35,804 nucleotides of DNA from a virus: IMG/VR virus record IMGVR_UViG_3300012357_000254, positions 1-35,804 of that record. The stretch is one strand, 5' to 3'. Positions 7,381 to 16,445 of this stretch are shown one piece after another. Each line of letters starts with the position of its first letter. Within the stretch, counting starts at the first letter, position 1. A model generated the notes under the pieces. It made no database searches. It was not told where the DNA came from and saw nothing but the letters and a program-made list of their open reading frames with translations. The position numbers and the translations under genes were made by a program.

Positions 7381-7700
7381 CACAGCCTCCGTTTGACCGC
7401 TGCGGCGATCTTCTGTTCTTCCGCCTCGATCTTGCCGGCGATCTTTGCCGCGCGAACTTTGAGCGTGGCGATCCTGGCATGGCTGTAACTCTGGAACCAG
7501 CCAAGGAGAGTGAGCAGACGGTCTTTGAGCCAGTCGATGAAGTTGTATCCCACCTGGTCTTCGCTGGTGCTGGTGAGCAGCCCGCCGAGCGCGAGAAAAA
7601 GCAGCGCGGTAGAGACGTGGCATGCCACGTCTTTACGCAAGGTGATCGCGAACAGGACCGCCAGAACCGCCAGACTGATGAATAGTGCAAATCGGAACAT
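7380..7700 (-). CDS. Small membrane protein, second holin candidate
   Basis: This 106-aa protein starts at ATG 7700 with AGGGGG upstream. Two hydrophobic segments (FALFISLAVLAVLFAITL and ALLFLALGGLL) are followed by an amphipathic basic tail (IDWLKDRLLTLLGWF, then KVRAAKIAGKIEAEEQKI). It is coupled to the Rz-like gene by a one-base stop/start overlap. Holins are commonly encoded just before Rz-type genes, so this is a good holin or antiholin candidate. The region between the two hydrophobic segments is encoded by a 20-bp perfect palindrome, which looks like a dispersed repeat taken into the gene. The longer frame to 7934 runs through repeat DNA and is rejected. Confidence 0.6.
   Translation of the reverse strand: MFRFALFISLAVLAVLFAITLRKDVACHVSTALLFLALGGLLTSTSEDQVGYNFIDWLKDRLLTLLGWFQSYSHARIATLKVRAAKIAGKIEAEEQKIAAAVKRRL
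7613..7632. repeat. 20-bp perfect palindrome inside the holin candidate
   Basis: AGACGTGGCA is followed directly by its reverse complement TGCCACGTCT. The symmetry continues outwards with one mismatch (GTAG/TTAC, about 28 bp in all). It lies inside the 7380-7700 coding sequence and encodes KDVACHVS on the minus strand. Confidence 0.75.
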
Positions 7701-7798
7701 GGGTCCCCCTTGGTTATGAAAAGTTGGGATTGCGAAAGATTGGAAAAGTCGGTGGTGGAAGGCCATGCGGCACAGGTGGCCTCGCCACGGAGGAACGA

Positions 7799-8050
7799 AG
7801 CTCAGGTTTGTCATCCTGAGCGCGCAGTCGAAGTTGAGGTGTTTTGGCGGCGTTTGAGCCGCCAGCCGAAATCCCGAGCGCAGCCGAGGGAGCCTGTCAT
7901 CGCGAGAATGCCTGGAGCGTAATTGCAGAAGCAAAGCGTTCTCACAAGAGAACTCCCTGACACTTCATGGTAAGCAAAAACATCACAGGGATCTTTCGAC
8001 TTCGGCCTTGCTCCCTTCGGTCGTTCGGCCTGCGCTCAAGATGACAGACC
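7799..8050. repeat. Dispersed repeat R2 copy
   Basis: It begins with GTTTGTCATCCTGAGCGCGC and contains CGAGCGCAGCCGAGGGAGCC, GTTCTCACAAGAGAACTCCC, the AGGGATCTTTCGACTTCGG module and ends with CTGCGCTCAAGATGACAG. The order of modules is opposite to the copy at 29940. Positions 7701-8162 hold this repeat and a short hairpin (GGCCTGGCTGAAGCCGTGCC, 8105-8124), with no gene that I can support. Confidence 0.7.
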
Positions 8051-8162
8051 AAAGCGACGTGGTTTTCCTGCCGCTAAATGCTGTGTCTCTGATTTACATC
8101 TTTCGGCCTGGCTGAAGCCGTGCCTCATACGAACCTCGTCACGAAAAGTGTCTCCGCAACGG

Positions 8163-8747
8163 TTACCCCGCCGCTCGGCGCAGCCAGCCGTCGAGGTTCA
8201 CAGCTTGTGCTGGATTCACCGCTGCAATGTGCCGATAGTGCGACTCAGAAAATCCAACCATGGCCTTGAGCATCTGTGCTGGAACGAGTCTGTTGATCTG
8301 TTCCAGCGTTCTGGGGCCGATGATTCCGTCCTCGGTCACTCGACTCGCAGGCGAGGGCGCCTGCGCTCCATTGGTCGTCTCAGCATCACTCAAGCGGACC
8401 TGCGCTCCGCCTGTTGCGATCAGAAAATTTATCGCACGCTGGGCCAGGACCGCGGCCTGGTGTACGCCCATGTTCACGCCCATATCGAACAGTTTGTTGG
8501 CGACGCTCTGATCTTCGACGCTATCCAACCTGAGCGGTTTCCAGTACCGCTCCAACTCGATCTCTTCGGCCTGAGAGCGAGCTTCGCCGGCGGGGCCGGT
8601 AAAGAATTCTTCCGGCAGATCGGGATGGAACTTGTCCGCGATGCCGAAGCGTGTGCGACCGCCGGCGTCATGCGTAACTTTTCCGGGATGGTTGGGGTCA
8701 TCTTCAAATTGCATGGTGTGGGTGAATGCGAGTGAGAAATCAGACAT
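8163..8747 (-). CDS. Phage endolysin, GH108 / zliS-type muramidase
   Basis: This 194-aa enzyme should cleave peptidoglycan glycan strands during lysis. The start is ATG 8747, behind a perfect GGAGG. Residues 8-40 (FTHTMQFEDDPNHPGKVTHD, then AGGRTRFGIADKF) match the GH108 core, with E15 the likely catalytic acid, although the usual EGG signature reads EDD here. A helix-rich middle (YWKPLRL, then VANKLFDMGVNMGVHQAAVL) follows. The C-terminal part (VTEDGIIGPRTLEQIN) is a peptidoglycan-binding domain of the type usually paired with GH108. There is no signal peptide, so export should depend on a holin. It lies in the lysis block, 26 bases after the 72-aa gene. Family call is good; the altered EGG motif is worth noting. 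Confidence 0.85.
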   Translation of the reverse strand: MSDFSLAFTHTMQFEDDPNHPGKVTHDAGGRTRFGIADKFHPDLPEEFFTGPAGEARSQAEEIELERYWKPLRLDSVEDQSVANKLFDMGVNMGVHQAAVLAQRAINFLIATGGAQVRLSDAETTNGAQAPSPASRVTEDGIIGPRTLEQINRLVPAQMLKAMVGFSESHYRHIAAVNPAQAVNLDGWLRRAAG

Positions 8748-8773
8748 GGCGATGCGTTCCTCCAGATGAGTTT

Positions 8774-8992
8774 TCAGTTTGGCGCTCCGGCGCCGTTGCG
8801 CTTGTCCGGAAAGAGGTGTTGAACCACGGTCGGCTCGTATCCTTCGGGATAAACAATGGAGCCGTTGATATGGCGATGTGGAGGGAAGTCCTTCAGCACG
8901 GTAAACACGCGATTGGCGGCGCGGATCACGTAAGCGGCAGCCGTCATGATCGTTACTAGTTCTGCGGTGTGAAATGTCAAATCGAAATTCAT
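8774..8992 (-). CDS. Hypothetical 72-aa protein before the endolysin
   Basis: ATG 8992 (MNFDLTFHTAELVTIMTAAA) has a weak AAAGG upstream. A mildly hydrophobic helix (VTIMTAAAYVIRAANRVFTV) is followed by a polar tail with a PPHRHINGSIVYP segment. I recognise no family. It may be the first gene of the lysis block; the hydrophobic stretch is too interrupted by Arg and Asn to call a membrane segment. The longer frame to 9133 crosses a hairpin repeat and is rejected. It reads straight on to the endolysin gene with 26 bases between. Confidence 0.5.
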   Translation of the reverse strand: MNFDLTFHTAELVTIMTAAAYVIRAANRVFTVLKDFPPHRHINGSIVYPEGYEPTVVQHLFPDKRNGAGAPN

Positions 8993-9018
8993 GGGGTACC
9001 TTTGGAAAATCTTGTTTA

Positions 9019-9096
9019 TGTGGGACAGGCACTCCTGCCTGTCCCAAGGTGTCCCTCTTGAGGATGCAAGCACCGGCAGGAGTGCTGGCGCCACAC
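9019..9096. repeat. Short inverted-repeat element R1 (MITE-like), copy 1
   Basis: The element is about 78 bp. Near-palindromic ends (TGTGGGACAGGCACTCCTGC and CGGCAGGAGTGCTGGCGCCA) flank a centre containing GTCCCTCTTGAGGATGCAAG. The same element in the opposite orientation lies at 14000, 21144 and 27575. It fills most of the gap between fibre gene 1 and the 72-aa gene. Confidence 0.75.
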
Positions 9097-9151
9097 AAGG
9101 GGTGTAGGGTTTGTTCATAACCCTAAGGGCCATCTTTCCACCAATGGCCCT

Positions 9152-11095
9152 CTAGTTTCCTACGCAGACAAAATTGATTACGTCCGTTCCGGTTCCGGTG
9201 AACGTTACGCTTGTTCCAGAAGCCTGGTTCACGCGGACCGCATTGGCTGCGGTTGCGTCGGTGGCGGTGCAGCGATAGCTGGACGAACTGGTGAACGCCG
9301 CCGCGCCGGTCAGCGTCACGGCGCAATTGCTCCCCAGCGTGCACGTGTCTTCAATGATATGAACGGACGTTTGCAGAGTTCCCGCGGCGTTGTAGGTTGC
9401 AGCGATTCTGGTGGAGCGCAGCTCACCGCCCACGTTGCCTTGCGTTCCATTTCCCAGCGCCACAACGCCGGCACTGATGCGTGACAGGCCCGTATCGGTT
9501 GCGAGATTTGCTGCGCCTGAAGTCCAGCCCCGCACGCCATTCGATCCCAGGGCATATACACCGAGCGCGCCTACGCCAAGATCAGCACCGCTTGTCGACG
9601 CAAAGTTGAACTGAGCGCCTGCCGCTCCTAAGACTGCTCCCGTGTTGCCCTGGGTACCATTACCAAACGAGACGAACGGAGAACCGGTGGTCGATATTCC
9701 TACGTTCGTTCCGAATTTAAGCAGCCCGGTTGCGGGTAAGGCCAAGGTTGTGGCGCTCAGGGTGCCGCTACTGTCGCCGGCTGTACCGTTGCCGACAGCC
9801 ACACTGGCAGCCGCGGTGCGGGAAAGCCCGGCATCGGTTGCGCCTAGCGTGAGCGGGCCGAGCGTTGTGATTCCCGCACTGCCGCCGACGGAGACAATGT
9901 CGCTCGTGTTCTTGCTCAGCCCGGCAATGTCCGCGGTGTTGGCGTTGTTGCGGAAAGCGATGGCCGTGTCGCCGGTTGCTACGCGCAGGACCCCCGTCGC
10001 CGCCGGGTTCGCGCCGCCGCTGATGAATGGAGCGCTGGACGCAAGACAGCTTCCGCCGCCGCTGTTGCGACACGCGAGGTTGCCGGTACCGCTGTCACCG
10101 TAGATCACAATATTGCCGGCGGAAGGACTCGCCGGCGCGGCCTGGTTCACAAACGTATGCGTGCTGCCGATCGCGGCGCCGATGTTCGGTGTGACCAGCG
10201 CAGGAGATGTCGCCAGAACCACGGCGCCTGATCCCGTGGTCCCGTTACTCAGGTCGGCTGCCGCCGGCTGCGATCCCGCGGGAACGCCGGAAGTGGAAAT
10301 GGAGTTGATCCACTGATGGGCCACCGCCGCGAACGACTCAACGCCGCCGAGCGTCGTCGGGCTGGGATTCGGAAGCTGCGCGCCACTAAATGTTCCACTG
10401 AGTCGCGCTGTAGGAATGATGCCGGACTGAAGAGTGCCGGTCACATCCACGGTCCACAGGTCTGTGCTGTTGGCGAAGTTGCGGAAGTGCTCAAAATTTC
10501 CCGTGGGTGAGGTGTCCGTGGCGCGCTTGCCGAAGATGGCGTCATTGCCGTTGGCTGCCTGATTGATGGTGGCGTTGCTGGCCGTGAATGCGGACGGAGT
10601 AACGGTCATCGCGCCGGTGACGCTCAGGTTGCCGTTGATGGTCAGGTTGCCCACGGTTCCGTTCGATGCCGGTGCGATGAATGACGGAAACGTAGGCGCG
10701 TAATTGTCAAAGTTGAACGTTGCGCCGGTAAAGGCAACCTGCAGGTAGCGCAGGACCTCCTGCCCGGTCGTTGTGTCCTTCACGGTGATGCGATAGTAAA
10801 TTCCGGCGGGCTGCGTGTTGGCCGGGTTCGGAACGGTGAACGATGTCACGGCGCCGGTCACAATCGGCGTGCAGTATCCGCGACGCAGGGCCTGGCCTCC
10901 TCCTCCAATCTGCGCGGAGAGAGGAACATCATTTTGATCGGTGATGAGAAAACATAATTGGCCGGAGGCAAGCTTTACGCCGTTGATGTCCTGTATGTTC
11001 GACGCGCTTACCGTCGTAAGATTCTGCGCGCATGCCGTGAGCGTGAACCCGAGAGACAGGCACACGAACGCGAAGAGTGAGAGCGGCTTTTTCAA
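9152..11095 (-). CDS. Tail-fibre-like secreted protein 1
   Basis: The product is 647 aa. The start is TTG 11095, with AGGAGA upstream, as in its two paralogues. A Sec signal peptide (KKPLSLFAFVCLSLGFTLTA, cleavage near CA-Q) precedes a shared N-domain (SNIQDINGVKLASGQLCF, then YCTPIVTGAVTSFTVPNPAN). One copy of a 50-residue fibre repeat follows (QLPNPSPTTLGGVESF, then HQWINSIST), then Gly/Ala/Ser/Thr-rich beta repeats (VAVGNGTAGDSSGTL type). The C-terminal domain (HIIEDTCTLGSNCAVTLTG...) differs from fibres 2 and 3. LGGV-type repeats and low-complexity beta structure are typical of trimeric phage fibres, but an export signal is not. It is the last gene of the tip-fibre block and the most likely to vary in target. 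Confidence 0.75.
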   Translation of the reverse strand: MKKPLSLFAFVCLSLGFTLTACAQNLTTVSASNIQDINGVKLASGQLCFLITDQNDVPLSAQIGGGGQALRRGYCTPIVTGAVTSFTVPNPANTQPAGIYYRITVKDTTTGQEVLRYLQVAFTGATFNFDNYAPTFPSFIAPASNGTVGNLTINGNLSVTGAMTVTPSAFTASNATINQAANGNDAIFGKRATDTSPTGNFEHFRNFANSTDLWTVDVTGTLQSGIIPTARLSGTFSGAQLPNPSPTTLGGVESFAAVAHQWINSISTSGVPAGSQPAAADLSNGTTGSGAVVLATSPALVTPNIGAAIGSTHTFVNQAAPASPSAGNIVIYGDSGTGNLACRNSGGGSCLASSAPFISGGANPAATGVLRVATGDTAIAFRNNANTADIAGLSKNTSDIVSVGGSAGITTLGPLTLGATDAGLSRTAAASVAVGNGTAGDSSGTLSATTLALPATGLLKFGTNVGISTTGSPFVSFGNGTQGNTGAVLGAAGAQFNFASTSGADLGVGALGVYALGSNGVRGWTSGAANLATDTGLSRISAGVVALGNGTQGNVGGELRSTRIAATYNAAGTLQTSVHIIEDTCTLGSNCAVTLTGAAAFTSSSSYRCTATDATAANAVRVNQASGTSVTFTGTGTDVINFVCVGN

Positions 11096-11238
11096 AAGGT
11101 ATCTCCTGTTCGTCTTCCGCTCAGGGGTGATGAGCAAAGTGGAAGACGCGAAAAATGAATGGATGTGGACCAAAGCTGCCATCGACGGCATGTGCAGCCC
11201 GCGCGAGCGAAAATATTAAGAGCGGCAACGGCCTCGGA

Positions 11239-13917
11239 TCACTGCGTCCGGCGAAAAGTGATTTCTGCGCCGTAGACATCAGCATTGGTTGCGGTGCCGG
11301 TGGTGTCCACGCGTTTGAGCCGCAGGTGCATGATCTGTCCGGCGGAACAAGGCGCTGTCAGGCCGGTGATGGAAACCAGGTTCATCGCGTTGACGGTTGC
11401 AGACGCGGTCGAAATCGCGGGCGTCCACAACGCGGACCATGCCGGATCGTCGGTGAAGCCGATCGACGTACAAGTGGCGTCGACGGCCCACTGCACGGTT
11501 CCGGAAGCCGTGCCGGTCGTCCAGAGGAGATTGATGTCCATCGATCCGCTGGTCTTGGTGTCTGACGGCATTTGATAGTGGAACTGGGCGGTTTGTCCGT
11601 TGGCTGTATACCGCAGCAGGCCTTTGACCACGTTGGCGCCGGCCACACACACAGCGGCGGGAATGGACGTGGCGCCCAGGTCCCAGTAGCCGGTGAATGC
11701 GCTGTTCTGGCAGCCGCCCGCCTGGTACCAGATTTTCATTGGCTGCGTGATGCTATTTCCGCTTGCCTCGGCGTCGATCGATTTGTTGGTGAACGTATCG
11801 GTTGTGGCGGCGCCGGCCACCGAATCTGTTCCGGCATTATTGTTGTTCATTCTTAATCGATGCGCGGAGGAGTCGCTCCACAGAACGTCAAGGCTTGCGG
11901 CCCCGGAAGGCGCTGCTGTTTCTGCGATGCTCGTCGCGCCGGTGATCGCCACTCCCGCGTTGCCGCCGATGGACACCTGGTCACTCGTGGTCTTGCTCAA
12001 CGCAATCACGTCAGACGCGCCGGCGTTGTTCCGGAAGACGACGGCGCTATCGCCCGAAGCTACGCGCAAAATTCCCGTCGCTGCCGGGTTCGCGCTGCCG
12101 CTGATGAAGGGAGCGGTCGTTGAGGCAGTGAAACAGCTTCCGCCGGAGGTGGTACGGCACGTGAGATTGCCGGTGCTACTGTCACCATAGAGCACGATGT
12201 TGCCTGCCGAAGGATTGGCCGGCGCGGCCTGGTTCACAAACGCATGTGTGTTCGATGTAATGCTCAGAGCTTTCAGCGTACCGCTGCTATCGCCTGCCGT
12301 GCCGTTGCCGACGGCCAGGATTGCGGCGGCGGTGCGGGAAAACCCTGCGTCGGTTGCTCCGATGGTTAACGGTCCTGGCGTTGTGATTCCCGCGCTGCCG
12401 CCGACCGTGATTACATCGCTGGTGGTCTTGGTCAATGCGGCGATGTCAGCGGAGTTGGCGTTGTTCCGGAACGCGATGGCGGTATCGCCGGTCGATACCC
12501 GCAGGACTCCTGTTGTCGCCGGGCTTGCGCTGGCGCTTGTGAACGGAGCACTCGCCGTGGCGATCAGGCAGTTGCCGCCGGAGCTGTTGTGACAAGTAAT
12601 GTTGCCGGTGCCGCTGTCACCGTAAAGCACAATGCTGCCGACGGAGGGAGTTGCAGGCGCAACCTGATTTACAAACGTGTGCGTCGTGCCGGTAACGGCG
12701 CCAAGATTCGGTGTAACCAGGATCGGGCTGCTGGCTAGAAGCGTGGTTCCTGATCCTGTGGTTCCGTTGCTCAGATCAGCCGCCGCGGGCTGTGACGTCG
12801 CGAGAACACCCACTGTCGAAATGGAATTGATCCACTGATGGGAGACAGCCGCGAAGGACTGCACGCCGCCCAGAGTCGATGAGCTGGGATTGGGCAATTG
12901 TGCGGGGATTGTCGTGCCGCTGATGTCGGCAAACGATGGCTGCGATCCTGCGGGAACGCCGGACGTGGAAATAGAGCTGATCCACTGATGAGACGGAGCG
13001 GTGAAGGACTGAACGCCGCCCAGAGTCGACGCGCTGGGATTCGGCAACTGTGCGGGGATTGCCGTGCCGCTGATGTCGGCAAACGATGGCTGCGACGCGG
13101 CGGCGGCACCGGAAGTGGAGATGGAGTTGATCCACTGATGAGATAGAGCGGTGAACGACTGCACGCCGCCCAGCGTTGATGCGGTGGGCGCGGGAAGCTG
13201 TGCAGCGCTGATTATTCCACTGAGTCGCGCAACCGGAACAGAGCCGGCCTGGAGCGTGCCGGTTACGTCCACGGTCCAAAGGTCGGCGGAATTGGCGAAG
13301 TTGCGGAAGCGCAGAAAATTTCCCGTGGGTGAAGTGTCCGTAGCGCGCTTACCAAAGATGGCGTCATTGCCATTGGCCCCCTGATTCATGATGGCATTGG
13401 CGGCCGTAAATGCCGACGGCGTGAATGACATGGAGCCAGTCGCGCTCAACGCGCCGGTGATGTTCAGATTACCTACGGTTGTGTTGCTCGCGGCGCCGGT
13501 GAAGGTTGGAAGCGCAGGCGCAAAATTATCAAAGTTGAAAGTCGCGCCGGTGAACGCGACCTGCGTGTAGCGTAGAACTTCCAGGCCGGTGCTCGAGTCC
13601 CTGATAGTAACGCGGTAGACGGTCCCGGATGGCTGCGTGTTGGCCGGATTCGGCACGGTGAATGACGTTGCCACGCCATTGGTCACCGGAGAACAATATT
13701 GGCGACGGAGCGCCTGGCCTCCTCCGCCGATCTGGAAACTGATGATCTGGTCCGACTGGTCCGTGGCTTGAAAGCAGAGTTGGCCGGCGGCGAGCTTGGA
13801 ACCGTTGATGTCCTGTATGTTCGACGCGCTCACGGTGGTAAGGTTCTGCGCGCGCGCAGTGAGCGCGATCCCAAGTGACAGACACACGAACGCGAAGAGT
13901 GAAAAAAACTTTCTCAA
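11239..13917 (-). CDS. Tail-fibre-like secreted protein 2
   Basis: The product is 892 aa from TTG 13917 (AGGAGA upstream), the longest paralogue. A Sec signal peptide (RKFFSLFAFVCLSLGIALTA, cleavage near RA-Q) leads into the shared N-domain (SNIQDINGSKLAAGQLCF). Three tandem 50-residue LGGVQSF/HQWI repeats lie at about 220-370, followed by a long series of beta repeats (SAPFTSASASPATTGVLRV type). The C-terminal head of about 165 residues (WYQAGGCQNSAFTGYWDLGA, ending GAEITFRRTQ) also occurs in fibre 3. Adjacent genes are FN3 protein upstream and fibre 1 downstream, all leftward. It is presumably a receptor-binding or surface-attachment protein; the export signal makes location on a virion doubtful. 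Confidence 0.75.
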   Translation of the reverse strand: MRKFFSLFAFVCLSLGIALTARAQNLTTVSASNIQDINGSKLAAGQLCFQATDQSDQIISFQIGGGGQALRRQYCSPVTNGVATSFTVPNPANTQPSGTVYRVTIRDSSTGLEVLRYTQVAFTGATFNFDNFAPALPTFTGAASNTTVGNLNITGALSATGSMSFTPSAFTAANAIMNQGANGNDAIFGKRATDTSPTGNFLRFRNFANSADLWTVDVTGTLQAGSVPVARLSGIISAAQLPAPTASTLGGVQSFTALSHQWINSISTSGAAAASQPSFADISGTAIPAQLPNPSASTLGGVQSFTAPSHQWISSISTSGVPAGSQPSFADISGTTIPAQLPNPSSSTLGGVQSFAAVSHQWINSISTVGVLATSQPAAADLSNGTTGSGTTLLASSPILVTPNLGAVTGTTHTFVNQVAPATPSVGSIVLYGDSGTGNITCHNSSGGNCLIATASAPFTSASASPATTGVLRVSTGDTAIAFRNNANSADIAALTKTTSDVITVGGSAGITTPGPLTIGATDAGFSRTAAAILAVGNGTAGDSSGTLKALSITSNTHAFVNQAAPANPSAGNIVLYGDSSTGNLTCRTTSGGSCFTASTTAPFISGSANPAATGILRVASGDSAVVFRNNAGASDVIALSKTTSDQVSIGGNAGVAITGATSIAETAAPSGAASLDVLWSDSSAHRLRMNNNNAGTDSVAGAATTDTFTNKSIDAEASGNSITQPMKIWYQAGGCQNSAFTGYWDLGATSIPAAVCVAGANVVKGLLRYTANGQTAQFHYQMPSDTKTSGSMDINLLWTTGTASGTVQWAVDATCTSIGFTDDPAWSALWTPAISTASATVNAMNLVSITGLTAPCSAGQIMHLRLKRVDTTGTATNADVYGAEITFRRTQ

Positions 13918-13999
13918 AAGGATCTCCTGTTAGTCTTTGCGCTTGCAGCACGAAGGACAGAGTCGAAGACGGCCCTGTAGGACCGTGAAAGGCCTGGAT

Positions 14000-14076
14000 T
14001 GTGGCACCGGCACTCCTGCCGGTGCTTGCATTCTCAAGAAGAACACTTTCGCACAGGCAAGAGTGCTTGTGCCACA
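14000..14076. repeat. Inverted-repeat element R1, copy 2
   Basis: The 77-bp element begins TGTGGCACCGGCACTCCTGC and ends GGCAAGAGTGCTTGTGCCAC-A, imperfect inverted termini about 26 bp long. The rest of the 13918-14218 gap has a short hairpin (CCCACGCCTGAAGGCATGGG, 14159-14178) and no gene. Confidence 0.75.
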
Positions 14077-14218
14077 TTTTTCTGGTTCACGCTTACAGTG
14101 AAACTGCTCTAAAGCCCGTCGTCTAATAGACCTTTACGCGGCCCATTCGCTTCGCTCGCCCACGCCTGAAGGCATGGGCTGGGGCTGCTCTTCCATCAAC
14201 GCTGTTCTTCCACCTACG

Positions 14219-15391
14219 TTACTGGGCAATTTTGTGGTTCGTGTGGCCGTCCTGATGTCCAAGGCCGATGATGGTTTTTGTCCCCGCTCCGGCGGAACGG
14301 CCAACAGCATTGGAAGCCACCACGTTGTAGGTATAAGAAGATTTCTGGTTGACCGCGGTATCAGTGAATGTGGTGATGCTGGGACCGAGCGTTACGAAAT
14401 CGGCCGGCGTGCAGCCGCCGCCAAGGCATCTCTGCAGGATGTTGCTGGTTGCATTGCCGGCGTTGTTCGTCCAGCTTGCGGTAATGGACGTGTTGGAAAA
14501 ACTCAATGACAAGGCCGATGGCGCAGCCGGGGCCGACGGCGTAGTGGCAAATGTTGTTGTCGAGCAGCTTGTGCCGCCGGAGTTCACCGCACAGGTCTGA
14601 TATCCGTAGATTGTTCCAGGGCTGACTCCGGACGCGTCATTGAAGGAGGTGGAGCCGGAAGCCAGCCCGGTGGAATACGAAGTGGGCGCACACGAGGCGC
14701 CCGCGCACTTGTTGATCTGGTAGGACGTTGCGTTGACGCCGGCATTGTCCGTCCAGGCGAGCCCGTTGGAAAGCCCGTTGGCTGCGGGCGTTACGGACAA
14801 GCTGGTTGGCGCTGCCGGCGGTGGAATGAGAATTCCTTCAGTCCAGATGTCCCAGACTTCGATAATGCCAAAGCCAAAGCCGTCGCCTACAGTCAGACAG
14901 ACATCGACTCGCAAAGCGCTGAGCGATTGCCCCGGAGACAAGCTCACGCTGTCTGTTCCCTGCGACCATCCAGTCCCGGAGGAGGCGGTTGTCGAAGAGC
15001 GGACTACCGTCCAGGTGGAACCACTATTAGTCGAATACCTGATGGCGCAATTGCTTTCCTGGGAGCCGATGTTGCCGGTAACGGAGCACAATGAGTTGAC
15101 TTTCAAATTCAGAGAGCTGTAACCACCGCTGGCAGAGGCCCAGGAAGAAAAGATCCTGCTCTCGTTGAACTGGCCGGTATTGTTCGAAAGGGAATCAGCC
15201 GTGGAAAGGCCGCTTGCATCGTGCGCATTCGCCATTGAACTCGATGCCGTGTTTGTTCCTGCGCTGCACTGCCCGTTGTTTCCGCTGTCTGCGTCCGTTG
15301 ACGGGCGCCTTACCTCTTGCGCCGTGGCGAGCAAGCTGAGCGAGACCAAGCTGAGCGAAACAAAGACACAGATTCGAAGAATTGCTTTCAT
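14219..15391 (-). CDS. Secreted fibronectin type III protein
   Basis: This 390-aa protein starts at ATG 15391 with GAGG upstream. A Sec signal peptide (MKAILRICVFVSLSLVSLSL, cleavage near ATA-Q) precedes a domain of about 170 residues rich in Ser/Thr with four Cys (NAHDASGLSTADSLSNNTGQ, then CAIRYSTNSGSTWTVV). Two fibronectin type III domains follow (SLSVTPAANGLSNGLAWTDN... and LSLSFSNTSITASWTNNAGN...), each with the W core residue and a Tyr-containing F strand (GYQTCAV, YTYNVVASNAVG). FN3 domains are common in phage tail proteins and in bacterial exoproteins; they mediate adhesion. It sits between fibre 2 and the C-part of fibre 3 and is read in the same direction. A longer start at 15472 is rejected because it lacks a signal peptide at the N-terminus. 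Confidence 0.72.
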   Translation of the reverse strand: MKAILRICVFVSLSLVSLSLLATAQEVRRPSTDADSGNNGQCSAGTNTASSSMANAHDASGLSTADSLSNNTGQFNESRIFSSWASASGGYSSLNLKVNSLCSVTGNIGSQESNCAIRYSTNSGSTWTVVRSSTTASSGTGWSQGTDSVSLSPGQSLSALRVDVCLTVGDGFGFGIIEVWDIWTEGILIPPPAAPTSLSVTPAANGLSNGLAWTDNAGVNATSYQINKCAGASCAPTSYSTGLASGSTSFNDASGVSPGTIYGYQTCAVNSGGTSCSTTTFATTPSAPAAPSALSLSFSNTSITASWTNNAGNATSNILQRCLGGGCTPADFVTLGPSITTFTDTAVNQKSSYTYNVVASNAVGRSAGAGTKTIIGLGHQDGHTNHKIAQ

Positions 15392-15425
15392 GGAATGGAC
15401 CTCGCGCTGGACTATGAAATGCGCT

Positions 15426-16445
15426 CTACTTTGTTCTGCGATACGTGATTTCCATGCCGAACACATCAGCATTCGTGGCGGTGCCGGTGGTGTCCACGCG
15501 CCTGAGCCGCAACTGCATGATTTGTCCGGCGGAACAAGGAGCGGTAAGACCGGTGACAGAAGCGGAGTTCATCGCATTCGCCGTGGCGGACGCGGTAGAA
15601 GTTGCCGGCGCCCACAACGCCGACCACGCGGGATCATCGATGGAGCCGATCGAGGTGCACGCGGAATCGACGGCCCACTGGACCGTGCCGGAAACAGTGC
15701 CGGTTGTCCAGACGAGATTGATGTCAAGTGTCCCGCCGGCCTTGGTGTCACCGGGCATTTCGTAGTGGACCTGCGCGGCTTGTCCGTTGGCCGTGTAACG
15801 GAGCAGACCTTTGATCACGTTGGCGCCATTCACGCAAACAGCCACGGGAATAGAGCTGGCGCCCATGTCCCAGTAACCGGTGGGTGCGTTGTTTTGGCAG
15901 CCAGCCGATTGGTACCACAGTTTTACCGGATGTGTGATGCTGTTGCCGGTTGCTTCGGCGTCGATCGTCTTGTTGGTGAAAGTATCGGTTGTAGCGGCGC
16001 CTACAACGGAATCCGCACCAGCGTTATTGTTGTTCATCTTCAGACGATGAGCAGTGGAATCACCCCACAGGAGGTCCACAGCCGCAACTCCGGAAGGCGC
16101 CGCGATTTCTGACGCGCTCACCGGACCGGGAGTTGCGATGCCCGCGCTGCCGCCCACGGTGACAACGTCACTCGCATTCTTGGTGAGCGCCGCGATGTCC
16201 GCGCTGTTGGCGTTGTTGCGGAAGGCGATAGCGATGTCGGTGGAAGTGGCGCGCAGGACTCCCGTGGTTGCCGGATTCGTGTTGCTGCTGATGAAGGGGG
16301 CCGCCGCCGCGGCCGTAAGGCAGCTTCCACCAGAGGCGTTGCGGCACGTGATGTTGCCCGTGGCGGTGTCACCGTAGAGCACAATGTTGTTGGCGGGCGG
16401 ATTGGCGGGCGCGGCCTGGTTCGCAAACGTGTGCGTTGTACCGGT
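15426..16445 (-). pseudogene. Tail-fibre protein 3, C-terminal part (cut by the inversion)
   Basis: This is an open frame of 339 codons without its own start. At 16445 it joins foreign sequence. From TGTTHTFANQAAPANPPANN onwards it aligns with fibre 2 (TGTTHTFVNQ...) through the beta repeats to a C-terminal head (WYQSAGCQNNAPTGYWDMGA, ending GMEITYRRTK) very like that of fibre 2. Its missing N-terminus is on the opposite strand at 17638-18861. Joining the two halves at 16445/18861 gives NIGAA-TGTTHTF, the sequence expected from fibres 1 and 2, and a 747-aa protein. In the present arrangement this half should not be translated unless a downstream ATG (16382) is used. Confidence 0.8.

Noticed and set aside
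6751-7488. 245-codon plus-strand frame with many Leu/Val/Phe
   Set aside because: It is antisense to the Rz-like coiled coil; the hydrophobicity is an artefact of the complement.
12771-13279. Regular repeats at first sight like a CRISPR or tandem array
   Set aside because: The period is 150 bp and codes for the 50-aa fibre repeat. There are no 25-40 bp spacers and no cas genes.
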